Source: Rhodospirillaceae bacterium UBA6219 (GTDB taxonomy: Bacteria > Pseudomonadota > Alphaproteobacteria > Rhodospirillales > Magnetospirillaceae). Taken from it: 64,000 nt of DNA. Positions 1 to 8,081 of the stretch are shown here, piece after piece. The notes under the pieces were generated by a model, which was not told the origin of the DNA, searched no databases, and was given only the letters and a program-made list of their open reading frames with translations. Position 1 is the stretch's first letter. Each line of letters opens with the position of its first letter. The DNA is taken from assembly GCA_002435715.1 (NCBI GenBank), contig DISD01000086.1:34925-98924 (forward strand). Reading direction: 5' to 3'. Made by a program: the position numbers and the translations under genes.

Positions 1-338
1 CGGGCCACCGCCTGGCTTTCGTCGTACAGATAGGGAAAGGCAAAGCCATGGCGGGCGGCGAACAGTACCATGTTGTCGAACGAATCCTCGGGATAGGCCG
101 TCACGTCGTTGGGCATGATGGCGGCGATGCCGATGCCTTGTTCCTGCAATTGGGCACAGTCGCGCACCAGCCGGTCGACCACCGCCTGCACATAGGGACA
201 GTGGTTGCAGATGAACATGACCAGGGTCCCCTTGGCACCGCGCACCTGGTCCAGCGACCAATTGCGCCCATCGATGCCGGGCAGGTCGAAATCAGGCGCC
301 TGCCAGCCAAAATCGCAAAGGGGCGTTTCCACCGCCAT
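1..338 (-). CDS. Thioredoxin-fold (AhpC/TSA-like) protein, C-terminus off the window
   Basis: Translating the minus strand from the ATG at 338 gives a protein beginning MAVETPLCDFGWQAPDFDLP, followed by a beta strand and a CNHCPYV motif near residue 43, then an IMPNDV segment. This is the pattern of small thioredoxin-fold proteins of the AhpC/TSA or redoxin class found in many proteobacteria. C-N-H-C is the likely redox-active CxxC. No signal peptide is visible, so a cytoplasmic thiol reductase or peroxidase-like role is likely; its substrate is unknown. The frame stays open to base 1, so the C-terminus is missing. It is divergent from the lipoprotein gene at 449, leaving about 110 bases for two promoters. 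Confidence 0.8.
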   Translation of the reverse strand, partial: MAVETPLCDFGWQAPDFDLPGIDGRNWSLDQVRGAKGTLVMFICNHCPYVQAVVDRLVRDCAQLQEQGIGIAAIMPNDVTAYPEDSFDNMVLFAARHGFAFPYLYDESQAVA

Positions 339-448
339 GTTCGCCGCTCCGTTAAGTCTTTTTTGAAGTGCGTCGGGTTAGGTTAGCGTTGACCGCGACT
401 GCCCGCCGGGCCGACACTATAGCGAATCGTTGAAAGGGGTCATAGAAG

Positions 449-826
449 ATGATCAGGCACCTTGCCCCCCTGGCAGGAATTCTGCTGCTGAGCGGCTGCG
501 CCTTTTTCGGCCGCGACGGCATCGAAACCGAAGTGGCCCGGGTCGGCGACGCCAATGTGTTCCTGAACCTGGAAGTCTTAAGCGTCATCAACACCAAGAA
601 GACCATGGGCGACCATCTGGCCACCTGGATCACCGGCAAGGATTGCTCCACCATCCGCGCCCAGCGTGAAGGCGTGTGGTGCGTCGATTGGCCGGGTCCG
701 CCGCCGCCGCGCCAGCAGGTCTATTGTTATTCCTCGCTGGCCAAGCCCAGCTGCTATGCCCAGCCCTACAACCAGGGCAACGACCGCCTGATCGGCTTTG
801 TGCCCGCGCCCCTGCCGGTGCGCTGA
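449..826 (+). CDS. Small predicted lipoprotein of unknown function
   Basis: A 125-residue protein with a short positive N-terminus (MIRHLAP), a hydrophobic stretch and the lipobox LLSGC with Cys at about residue 17. It is therefore a predicted diacylglyceryl-modified lipoprotein. The residue after Cys is Ala, which does not suggest inner-membrane retention, so an outer-membrane location is likely. The mature part contains several further cysteines (KDCSTI, VWCVDW, VYCYSS, SCYAQP) and a PGPPPPRQQ stretch. These suggest disulfides, but I recognise no named domain. The ATG at 449 was chosen because it gives a clean lipoprotein signal peptide. A strong hairpin terminator follows the stop codon, so this is probably a single-gene unit. 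Confidence 0.75.
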   Translation: MIRHLAPLAGILLLSGCAFFGRDGIETEVARVGDANVFLNLEVLSVINTKKTMGDHLATWITGKDCSTIRAQREGVWCVDWPGPPPPRQQVYCYSSLAKPSCYAQPYNQGNDRLIGFVPAPLPVR

Positions 827-850
827 ACCGCAGACCAGACCGGAAAAACA

Positions 851-884
851 AACGCCACCGAAGGCGACCCCGGTGGCGTTTTTA
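851..884 (+). terminator. Rho-independent terminator after the lipoprotein gene
   Basis: A perfect 10-bp inverted repeat (851-860 with 871-880, arm AACGCCACCG) with a 10-base loop runs into a T tract at 879-883. It sits 25 bases after the lipoprotein stop codon. Confidence 0.85.
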
Positions 885-904
885 CTTGGTGAAAACGGTG
901 GAGT

Positions 905-1084
905 TCAGCGCATCTCGCCGCGCATCCGCTCGCTGATGCGGCGCATGGTCTGGCCCATTTCCGGGCAAGCTTCGGCCAGTTGGGCGGCGATGGAATGCGC
1001 TTGGTGGCGGTCAAACGGACGACCGGCGCATTCGTCTTCAAGCAGTTCGGAAAGGCGGCGCATGTCGCACAAAAGCTGGATCAT
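905..1084 (-). CDS. Small helical protein of unknown function, 59 residues
   Basis: The ATG at 1084 is preceded at 6 bases by a strong AGGAGGT ribosome site (about 1091-1097). This supports translation and rules out an upstream start at 1129. The product starts MIQLLCDMRRLSELLEDEC and reads as one or two amphipathic helices rich in Arg and Glu, with three Cys (at about residues 6, 19 and 35) and no membrane segment. I do not recognise a family. It lies between the lipoprotein gene and glgP, on the glgP strand and 125 bases beyond the glgP stop codon. It could be the last gene of the glycogen transcript or a separate unit. Confidence 0.55.
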   Translation of the reverse strand: MIQLLCDMRRLSELLEDECAGRPFDRHQAHSIAAQLAEACPEMGQTMRRISERMRGEMR

Positions 1085-1209
1085 GGCGATACCTCCTGGT
1101 TGGTTGCCAGGAAATGATGCGCCGCACAATGCTGCACCGCAACAGACTCTTTGGTGACAAATACCTTTGCCCTGCGACCTAAGGCGTAAACCCTAGCACC
1201 AAAAGATAG

Positions 1210-3666
1210 TCACAGCGGCACATCCCAAATGTCGCGCGCATATTCCGCCACCGTCCGATCCGACGAGAACTTGCCCATGCGGGCAACGTTCAAGATGGAT
1301 TTGCGGCTCCATTCCGACTGGTCGCGATAAAGCGCGTCCACCTTGTCCTGAGCGGCCACATAAGAGGCGAAATCCGCCGTCAGCAGGTAATGGTCGGCAT
1401 GGCTCAAGATGTCGATGATGGGGCTGAAACGGGTTGGGTCGTCGGGCGAGAAATAGCCCGAAGCCAGCAAGTCGATGGCCTTCTTCAGTTCGGCGTTGGC
1501 GGCGATGGCCGGCTTGGAATCATAGCCGTCATGGCGCAGGCGGGCCACTTCCTGGGCGGTCAGGCCGAACAGGAACATGTTTTCTTCACCCACTTCCTCG
1601 CAGATTTCCACGTTGGCGCCGTCCCAGGTGCCGATGGTCAGCGCCCCGTTCATGCTCATCTTCATGTTGCCGGTGCCCGACGCCTCGGTGCCGGCGGTGG
1701 AAATCTGTTCCGACAGATCGGCCGCCGGCATCACCAGCTCGGCGGTCGACACGTTGTAATTGGGGACGAACACCACCTTCAACTTGTCGCCGACCAGCGG
1801 GTCGTTGTTGACCACGTCGGCCACGTCGTTGATCAGCTTGATGATCAGCTTGGCCATCAGATAGCCCGGCGCCGCCTTGCCGCCGATGATGATGGTGCGC
1901 GGCACCACGTCCAGCAGCGGGTTGGAACGGATACGCGAATAGCGCGCCACCACGTGCAGGACGTTCAGCAATTGGCGCTTGTATTCGTGGATACGCTTGA
2001 TTTGGACATCGAACAACGAATCGGGGTTGATGTCGATGCCCAGACGCACGGCGATCACTTCGGCCAGGCGCTGCTTGTTGGCCCGTTTAACGGCGGCGAA
2101 TTCGGCCCGGAAGGCCGCGTCCTCGGCAAAGGGCTCCAGCTTCTTCAACTGGTCCAGATGGGTCACCCAATCGGGGCCGATCTTGCCGGTGATCAGCTTC
2201 GACAGGCCGGGATTGGACAACAACAACCAGCGGCGCGGCGTCACCCCGTTGGTCTTGTTGTTGATCTTGCCGGGGCTGAGATGATCGAAATCGGAAAAGA
2301 TGGTGGATTTCATCAAGCCGGTATGGATGGCGGCGACGCCGTTGACCTTGTGGCTGCCGATCACCGCCAGATGGCCCATCCGCACCCGACGCTCGCCATC
2401 TTCGCCGACCACCGAGACCCGGCGCAGCAGGTCGTTGTCGCCGGGATGGCGATGGCGGACTTCCTGCAGGAATTCGTGGTTCAGCTGATAGACGATTTCC
2501 AGATGGCGCGGCAGGACCCGGGCGAACAAATCCACCGGCCAGGTTTCCAGCGCTTCGGGCAGCAAAGTGTGGTTGGTGTAGGCACAGGTGGCCCGTGTCA
2601 GCGCCCAGGCGCGTTGCCATTCGATCTGGTATTCGTCCACCAGCACCCGCATCAGCTCGGCCACCACCATGGCCGGATGGGTGTCGTTCAGTTGGATGGC
2701 CACCTTGTGGGGCAGCTTGTCCCAATCGGTATGCGATTTCCTGAAGCGCGCCAGGATGTCCTGGATGGACGCGGCGACGAAGAAATATTCCTGCTTGAAG
2801 CGCAATTCCTTGCCGCGATCAGTCAGATCGGACGGATAAAGAACCTTGGACAGGGTCTCGGATTCGGCCTTGTCGCGCACCGCTTCGATGTAATTGCCGG
2901 CGTTGAAGTATTTCAGGTCGAATTCGCGCGTCGACTTGGCCGTCCACAGGCGCAAATTGTTGACCGTGTGACCGCCATAACCGGGAATCGGCACGTCATA
3001 GGCCATGGCCATGACTTCCTCGGTGTCCATCCACTGGGCGCGGGTATGGCCCAGGACGTCCTTGTAATGGACGACCCGGCCGCCGAAACGCACCGGATAG
3101 ATGACGCCGGGGCGGGCGAATTCCCACGGATTGCCGTAACGCAGCCAGTTTTCCGGGCTTTCCACCTGCCAGCCATGTTCCACATGCTGGGTGAACATGC
3201 CGTAATCGTAACGGATACCATAGCCGAAGCCCGGCACCCCCAAGGTGGCCATGGAATCCAACAGACAGGCGGCCAGGCGGCCCAAACCGCCATTGCCCAG
3301 CGCGGCTTCCACTTCCCAGCCCAGAACCTCGTCGAAATCGACGCCCATTTCGCCCACCGCCTGCTTGACGGTGTCGTAGATGCCCAGGTTGATCATGGCG
3401 TTGGACAGCGTGCGCCCGATCAGGAATTCCATGGACATGTAATAGACGCGCTTCTTGTCTTCCGCGTAATAGCGGTTCAGCGTCGGCATCCAATGTTCCG
3501 ACACCCGGTCGCGCACGGTGTAGGCAGCGGCCATGAACCAATCGCGCGCGGTGGCGCTGATGGGTTCCTTGCCCACCGAATACAACAGGTGGCTGGCCAT
3601 GGCGTACTTGATGCTTTCCACATCGTCTTCAAGCAGCTTGACCACCGGAGGTCCGACACGGCGCAT
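1210..3666 (-). CDS. glgP: Glycogen/starch phosphorylase
   Basis: This enzyme releases glucose-1-phosphate from the non-reducing ends of glycogen using phosphate and PLP, in the cytoplasm. From the ATG at 3666 it is 818 residues, the normal length for the family. An AAGGA site lies about 6 bases upstream, and the longer open frame to 3798 adds sequence unlike phosphorylase. Family landmarks include YYMSMEFLIGR near the N-terminus, ALGNGGLGRLAAC, the HEYKRQLLN segment and the GTGNMKMSMNG motif whose Lys (about 669) should carry PLP. It is the last gene of the glgB-glgX-malQ-glgP operon, 61 bases after malQ. Together with the debranching enzymes it serves glycogen mobilisation. Confidence 0.96.
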   Translation of the reverse strand: MRRVGPPVVKLLEDDVESIKYAMASHLLYSVGKEPISATARDWFMAAAYTVRDRVSEHWMPTLNRYYAEDKKRVYYMSMEFLIGRTLSNAMINLGIYDTVKQAVGEMGVDFDEVLGWEVEAALGNGGLGRLAACLLDSMATLGVPGFGYGIRYDYGMFTQHVEHGWQVESPENWLRYGNPWEFARPGVIYPVRFGGRVVHYKDVLGHTRAQWMDTEEVMAMAYDVPIPGYGGHTVNNLRLWTAKSTREFDLKYFNAGNYIEAVRDKAESETLSKVLYPSDLTDRGKELRFKQEYFFVAASIQDILARFRKSHTDWDKLPHKVAIQLNDTHPAMVVAELMRVLVDEYQIEWQRAWALTRATCAYTNHTLLPEALETWPVDLFARVLPRHLEIVYQLNHEFLQEVRHRHPGDNDLLRRVSVVGEDGERRVRMGHLAVIGSHKVNGVAAIHTGLMKSTIFSDFDHLSPGKINNKTNGVTPRRWLLLSNPGLSKLITGKIGPDWVTHLDQLKKLEPFAEDAAFRAEFAAVKRANKQRLAEVIAVRLGIDINPDSLFDVQIKRIHEYKRQLLNVLHVVARYSRIRSNPLLDVVPRTIIIGGKAAPGYLMAKLIIKLINDVADVVNNDPLVGDKLKVVFVPNYNVSTAELVMPAADLSEQISTAGTEASGTGNMKMSMNGALTIGTWDGANVEICEEVGEENMFLFGLTAQEVARLRHDGYDSKPAIAANAELKKAIDLLASGYFSPDDPTRFSPIIDILSHADHYLLTADFASYVAAQDKVDALYRDQSEWSRKSILNVARMGKFSSDRTVAEYARDIWDVPL

Positions 3667-3727
3667 ATTGGGTCCTTCCAGACTGAATCCGTCTAAAGAA
3701 TGAAGTCGCAGGGAAGGCGGACTTAAG

Positions 3728-5929
3728 TCAAGGCGTTTCGTTGCACTGCGAACGCAACCCCGCCAACGCCGAAGCGATACGCACAAGCCTGAAATCACTC
3801 AGCAAAGTCGGCACCTCGGCGGCGAAGCGACGCCGCCAATTGGGGTGCTGGTCGACGGTTCCGGGCAAATTCATTTGCAAATTCAAGCCGAACACGTCCT
3901 CCATCTGCACCATGGTCAGCCGCGACCGGGCCTTGCCCAAATAGCGGTGGATGCAATCGGAAAGCACCAAAACCTGATCGTCGCTCAACGTGCCGGCAAC
4001 AGGAAAATCAGCAGCCAGATTTTCTTGTTCCATCAAAGCGGCCACCAAAGCGGCCCGATCGACGGCACGGGCGGCCCGTTCTTCGTCGGCCATGCCGGGG
4101 CGCGGATACAGGTCCAGACGTTCGCGGCTGTCGATGTCGACTTCCAGCCACCAGCCGCGCAAGGACGGCAGATCGTGGGTGGCGAAGATGGACAGCGCCT
4201 GTTCCTGGAATTCCTCGGGCCGCTTGAAGCGATCGGGCGCGGTCTTTTCGAACACCATGACGCGATAGGCGAACAAGGCCATGTCATCCATGCGTTCGCG
4301 AAAGCCTTCGGGAACGGTGCCCAGATCCTCGCCGATGATCAGGCAGGAATTACGCACCGATTCCAACGCCACCAGCCGGAACAGATCATCCACCGGATAG
4401 CGCACATAGGCGCCCTGGTCGGCGTCCACCCCCGGCGGCACCCAATAAAGCCGCTGCAGCGCCATGGCATGGTCCAGGCGCAACGCCCCGGCATGGGCCA
4501 TGTTCGAGCGCATGACGGCGATGAACGGTTCGTAGGCCGCGTCCCGCAGGGTAATGGGGTTGAACGGCGCCAACCCCCAATCCTGGCCCTTCAGCGCCAA
4601 CGGGTCGGGGGGCGCCCCCACCGACACCCCCAGCGCCAACCGGTCCTGTTCCATCCAGGCATCGGCGCCGTCGCCGGCGATGCCGACCCCCAGGTCGCGG
4701 TAAAGCCCGATCCCCGCCCCCGCCTTCAAGCCGGCATCGTGGGCGGCGGCCAATTGTTCGTCGGCGACGAATTGCAGCCAGGCGTAAAATTCCACCTTGT
4801 CGGTGTGGGTGGCGGCGAATTCGGCCACCGCCGCGCTGTCCGGGCGCTGGAATTCCGTCGGCCATTGCCGCCAATAGGCGGTTCCGGAGCGGGTGAACTT
4901 TTCCGCCAGCGCCTCGAAGGTGCAGAACAGTCGAAGTTTGTCGCCACCTTGGGCCAGGAAGGCCCGGAACGCCTGGGCACGGTCGTCGCCGGCGGCCAGA
5001 TGCTCGCTGCGGAACCAGGCGTAAAGTTCTTCCAGGATGGGACCTTGCAGGTGGTTCACATCGGCGTATTCCACCATGGGCATGGCGCGCAACCGCGCCA
5101 GATTGGCCTGGAACCCGGGCGAGGCGTAAAGCCGCTTGGCCGCCCGGCATTCGGAAAATTCCGCGATGGATTCCACATCGATATAGGCAACGTTCAAAAA
5201 GCGCCGCGATGACGGCGCATAGGGGCTGAATTTCTGCGGCTGGCTGGGGAACAGCGCATGCAGCGGGTTGATGCCGATGGTGTCGGCGCCCATCCGGGCC
5301 GCCCCTTGTGCCAGCTTGGCCAAGCAACCATAGGTGCCCAAACCCCAGTCGCGGTCGTCGCGCAGGGCATAAATCTGGGTGGCGATGCCCCAGGCGCCAC
5401 GGCCGCGCATCACCGCTTCGGGCACGAACGCCTTGGCCGGGGCCACCGCCAGCACGCAATCGTCGCCGCCCAGCGGGCCGCGCAGTTTGAGCCGGTGATA
5501 GCCGATGGTCAAATCGGCAGGCAGCGCGAAGCGCCAACGCTTGATCAGGGCGCCGTCCAGCCAGCGTTCCTCGATCCAGGATTGGGTGTCGGTCTGCACC
5601 TGTCCGCGCAGGATTTCGCCGGCTTCGGTGGTGATTTCCCAGTCCAGCATGTCCTTGTCGGCAGCGGCCGGAAGGGTCAACGCCACCCACATGCCGTCGC
5701 CCTGCTGGGCCACCGCCACCGGCCCCAACCAGCGCGACCACGGCCGTCGGTCCAGTTCCGCCAGCGTCGCCGCCAACTCGGCCTCGGTGTCGATGGCCAA
5801 ACCCATGGCCTTCAGGAAGGCACGCTTGGTGGTTTCGGGGACCACGCGCCACTGGCCGTAGAAATCCCACCAACCATCTTCAATTCCGGCCAGCCGCGCC
5901 AATTGGTCGAGCATGTCGGTCGCGCCCAT
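3728..5929 (-). CDS. malQ: 4-alpha-glucanotransferase (amylomaltase, GH77)
   Basis: A cytoplasmic disproportionating enzyme that transfers maltooligosaccharide segments between alpha-1,4-glucans, feeding short products back to phosphorylase. It is 733 residues long. The N-terminal region of about 140 residues before the barrel is typical of the longer proteobacterial MalQ type. GH77 landmarks are NPLHALFPSQPQKFSPY (donor site region), ALRLDHAMALQRLYWVP with the likely nucleophile Asp, and IIGEDLGTVPE with the acid/base Glu. The ATG at 5929 lies 14 bases after the glgX stop with a GGGAG site; an in-frame ATG at 5914 is an alternative. It belongs to the glycogen operon and probably replaces a separate maltodextrin cycle. 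Confidence 0.93.
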   Translation of the reverse strand: MGATDMLDQLARLAGIEDGWWDFYGQWRVVPETTKRAFLKAMGLAIDTEAELAATLAELDRRPWSRWLGPVAVAQQGDGMWVALTLPAAADKDMLDWEITTEAGEILRGQVQTDTQSWIEERWLDGALIKRWRFALPADLTIGYHRLKLRGPLGGDDCVLAVAPAKAFVPEAVMRGRGAWGIATQIYALRDDRDWGLGTYGCLAKLAQGAARMGADTIGINPLHALFPSQPQKFSPYAPSSRRFLNVAYIDVESIAEFSECRAAKRLYASPGFQANLARLRAMPMVEYADVNHLQGPILEELYAWFRSEHLAAGDDRAQAFRAFLAQGGDKLRLFCTFEALAEKFTRSGTAYWRQWPTEFQRPDSAAVAEFAATHTDKVEFYAWLQFVADEQLAAAHDAGLKAGAGIGLYRDLGVGIAGDGADAWMEQDRLALGVSVGAPPDPLALKGQDWGLAPFNPITLRDAAYEPFIAVMRSNMAHAGALRLDHAMALQRLYWVPPGVDADQGAYVRYPVDDLFRLVALESVRNSCLIIGEDLGTVPEGFRERMDDMALFAYRVMVFEKTAPDRFKRPEEFQEQALSIFATHDLPSLRGWWLEVDIDSRERLDLYPRPGMADEERAARAVDRAALVAALMEQENLAADFPVAGTLSDDQVLVLSDCIHRYLGKARSRLTMVQMEDVFGLNLQMNLPGTVDQHPNWRRRFAAEVPTLLSDFRLVRIASALAGLRSQCNETP

Positions 5930-5943
5930 GATGAATAAGCTCC

Positions 5944-8076
5944 CTATTGGCCGGTGTGGGTATTACGCCGGCGCAAAACCGCCAGCGAATGGGGTTTCAG
6001 CGGGAAACGGCTGCCGGCGGCGCAAATCTCGTCGGGATTGATGGGATCGGTGCGCGCGGTGTCCAAGATCACTTCCCAGGTGCGGCCCAGTTCGGGCGGC
6101 GGCAAGGTGTAGAAGATGATCTCGGTATAGGCGTTCAGCAGCAGCATGAAGGTGTCGTCGGGCTGACCGCCGGCGGTGTGCGACTGGATTTCGTCGGATT
6201 CGCCGGCCAGCACACAGCCCAGCGAGCGGGCATAGGGCATGACCCAATCGGCCTCGCTCATTTCCAAGCCGTCGGGGGTCACCCAGGTGATATCCTTGAT
6301 CACCTGGCTTTTGTCACGACGCGCCCCCTTGAAGAAACGCGGCCGACTGAAAACTGGATGTTTGTGGCGCAGGCGGATCATGCTGCGGACGAAGTCCAGC
6401 ATGGCCTGATCCTGGTTTTCCCAGTCCACCCAGCTGATGTCGTTGTCTTGGCAATAGGCGTTGTTGTTGCCGCCCTGACTGCGGCCGAATTCGTCGCCGG
6501 CCAGGATCATCGGCACCCCTTGCGACAACAGCAAAGTCGCCATCAGATTGCGCATCTGCTGGGTCCTGAGCGCGCGGACCTTGGGTTGCTCGGTTGGACC
6601 TTCGATACCACAATTGGACGAATAATTGGCGTCGGTGCCGTCGCGATTGCCCTCGCGGTTGGCGTCGTTGCGCTTTTTCTCGAACGACACCAGATCGGCC
6701 ATGGTGAAGCCGTCATGGCAGGTGACGAAGTTCATCGACGCCCACGGCCGCCGGCCGCCCCAGCCGAACAGGTCGGAAGACCCGGTCAGGCGTGACGCCA
6801 TGTCGCCGATCTGCCCGCCGTCGCCACGCCAGAAGCGGCGCACGGTGTCGCGATAACGGCCGTTCCATTCCGACCAGCCGGGCGGAAAACTGCCCAAGCG
6901 ATAGCCGTCGCCGCCGATGTCCCAGGGCTCGGCGATCATCTTGACGCGGGACAGAACCGGGTCCTGACGGACCGCGTCCAGGAACCCCGAACCGCCGTCG
7001 AAACCCGATTTCTCACGGGCCAGCGACGCCGCCAAGTCAAAGCGGAAGCCGTCCACGTGCATTTCCTCGACCCAATAGCGCAAGGAATCCATCACCATCT
7101 GAAGGACACGCGGATGGGACAGTTGAAGCGTGTTGCCGCAGCCGGAATAATTTTCGTAATGCTGGGGCTGGTCGGGGGCCAGCCGGTAATAGCTGGCATT
7201 GTCGATGCCCTTATAGGACAAGGTCGGGCCCATATGGTTACCCTCGGCGGTGTGGTTGTAGACCACGTCCAAGATCACCTCGATCCCCGCATCGTGCATG
7301 CGGCCGACCATGGTCTTGAAGTCGCCGTGCGACGAGGCGCCGTAATAACGCGGATCGGCGGCGAAGAAGCCGATGGGGTTGTAGCCCCAGAAATTGCGCA
7401 AGCCCTGATCGATCAGGTGGCGTTCGTCGACGATGGCGTGGACCGGCAGCAATTCCACCGCCGTCACCCCCAATTTGACCAGATAATCGATCACCGCCGG
7501 ATGGGACAGGCCCAAAAAGGTGCCGCGATGCTGGGTGGGAACCGCCGGATGCTTCATGGTGAAGCCGCGCACATGCAGTTCGTAGATGATGGTGTCGGTC
7601 CACGGCCGGTTGGGGCGGCGGTCGTCGCCCCAGGTGAAGGCGGTGTCCACCACCCGGCATTTGGGCATGAAGCGGGCATTGTCGCGGTTGTCGATCACCA
7701 GATCGGCCTTGGCATGGCCCAGCTTGAAGCCGAAATGGGTGTCCGACCACAACAGATGACCGCTTAACGCCTTGGCATAGGGATCGATCAGCAACTTGGC
7801 CGGATTGAAGCGGTGCCCGGCCACGGGGTTGTAGGGACCATGGACACGGTAGCCGTAAAGCTGCCCCGGCCGCGCCTCGGGCAGGTAACCGTGCCAGACC
7901 TGGTCGGTGTATTCGGGCAGGCGCAGACGTTCGACCTCGCGCCCCGCATGGTCGAACAGACACAGATCGACGGCTTCAGCATGGGCCGAAAACAAGGCGA
8001 AGTTCACCCCGTTGCCGTCCCAGGTGGCGCCCAGAGGATAGGAAGATCCGGGCCAGATGCGGCGGTGGTGGGGCAT
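5944..8076 (-). CDS. glgX: Glycogen debranching enzyme GlgX (GH13, isoamylase type)
   Basis: Hydrolyses alpha-1,6 branches of phosphorylase-limit glycogen. The 710-residue protein has an N-terminal CBM48-like region (PLGATWDGNGVNFALFSAHA) and a GH13 barrel. The barrel carries VDGFRFDLAASL (nucleophile Asp), KMIAEPWDIGG (acid/base Glu) and NFVTCHDGFTMADL. The ATG at 8076 was chosen because it gives the usual MPHHRRIWPGSSYPLG start and lies 5 bases after the glgB stop. The open frame extends to 8211, but that part only reads through the glgB 3' end in another frame. It is translationally linked to glgB upstream and malQ downstream. Confidence 0.95.
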   Translation of the reverse strand: MPHHRRIWPGSSYPLGATWDGNGVNFALFSAHAEAVDLCLFDHAGREVERLRLPEYTDQVWHGYLPEARPGQLYGYRVHGPYNPVAGHRFNPAKLLIDPYAKALSGHLLWSDTHFGFKLGHAKADLVIDNRDNARFMPKCRVVDTAFTWGDDRRPNRPWTDTIIYELHVRGFTMKHPAVPTQHRGTFLGLSHPAVIDYLVKLGVTAVELLPVHAIVDERHLIDQGLRNFWGYNPIGFFAADPRYYGASSHGDFKTMVGRMHDAGIEVILDVVYNHTAEGNHMGPTLSYKGIDNASYYRLAPDQPQHYENYSGCGNTLQLSHPRVLQMVMDSLRYWVEEMHVDGFRFDLAASLAREKSGFDGGSGFLDAVRQDPVLSRVKMIAEPWDIGGDGYRLGSFPPGWSEWNGRYRDTVRRFWRGDGGQIGDMASRLTGSSDLFGWGGRRPWASMNFVTCHDGFTMADLVSFEKKRNDANREGNRDGTDANYSSNCGIEGPTEQPKVRALRTQQMRNLMATLLLSQGVPMILAGDEFGRSQGGNNNAYCQDNDISWVDWENQDQAMLDFVRSMIRLRHKHPVFSRPRFFKGARRDKSQVIKDITWVTPDGLEMSEADWVMPYARSLGCVLAGESDEIQSHTAGGQPDDTFMLLLNAYTEIIFYTLPPPELGRTWEVILDTARTDPINPDEICAAGSRFPLKPHSLAVLRRRNTHTGQ

Positions 8077-8081
8077 TGGCG

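Noticed and set aside
1390..3696. A 768-codon open frame on the plus strand opposite glgP
   Set aside because: It is the antisense shadow of glgP. The translation is rich in Gly, His, Gln and Asp without any domain, and the real gene on the other strand has full family motifs.
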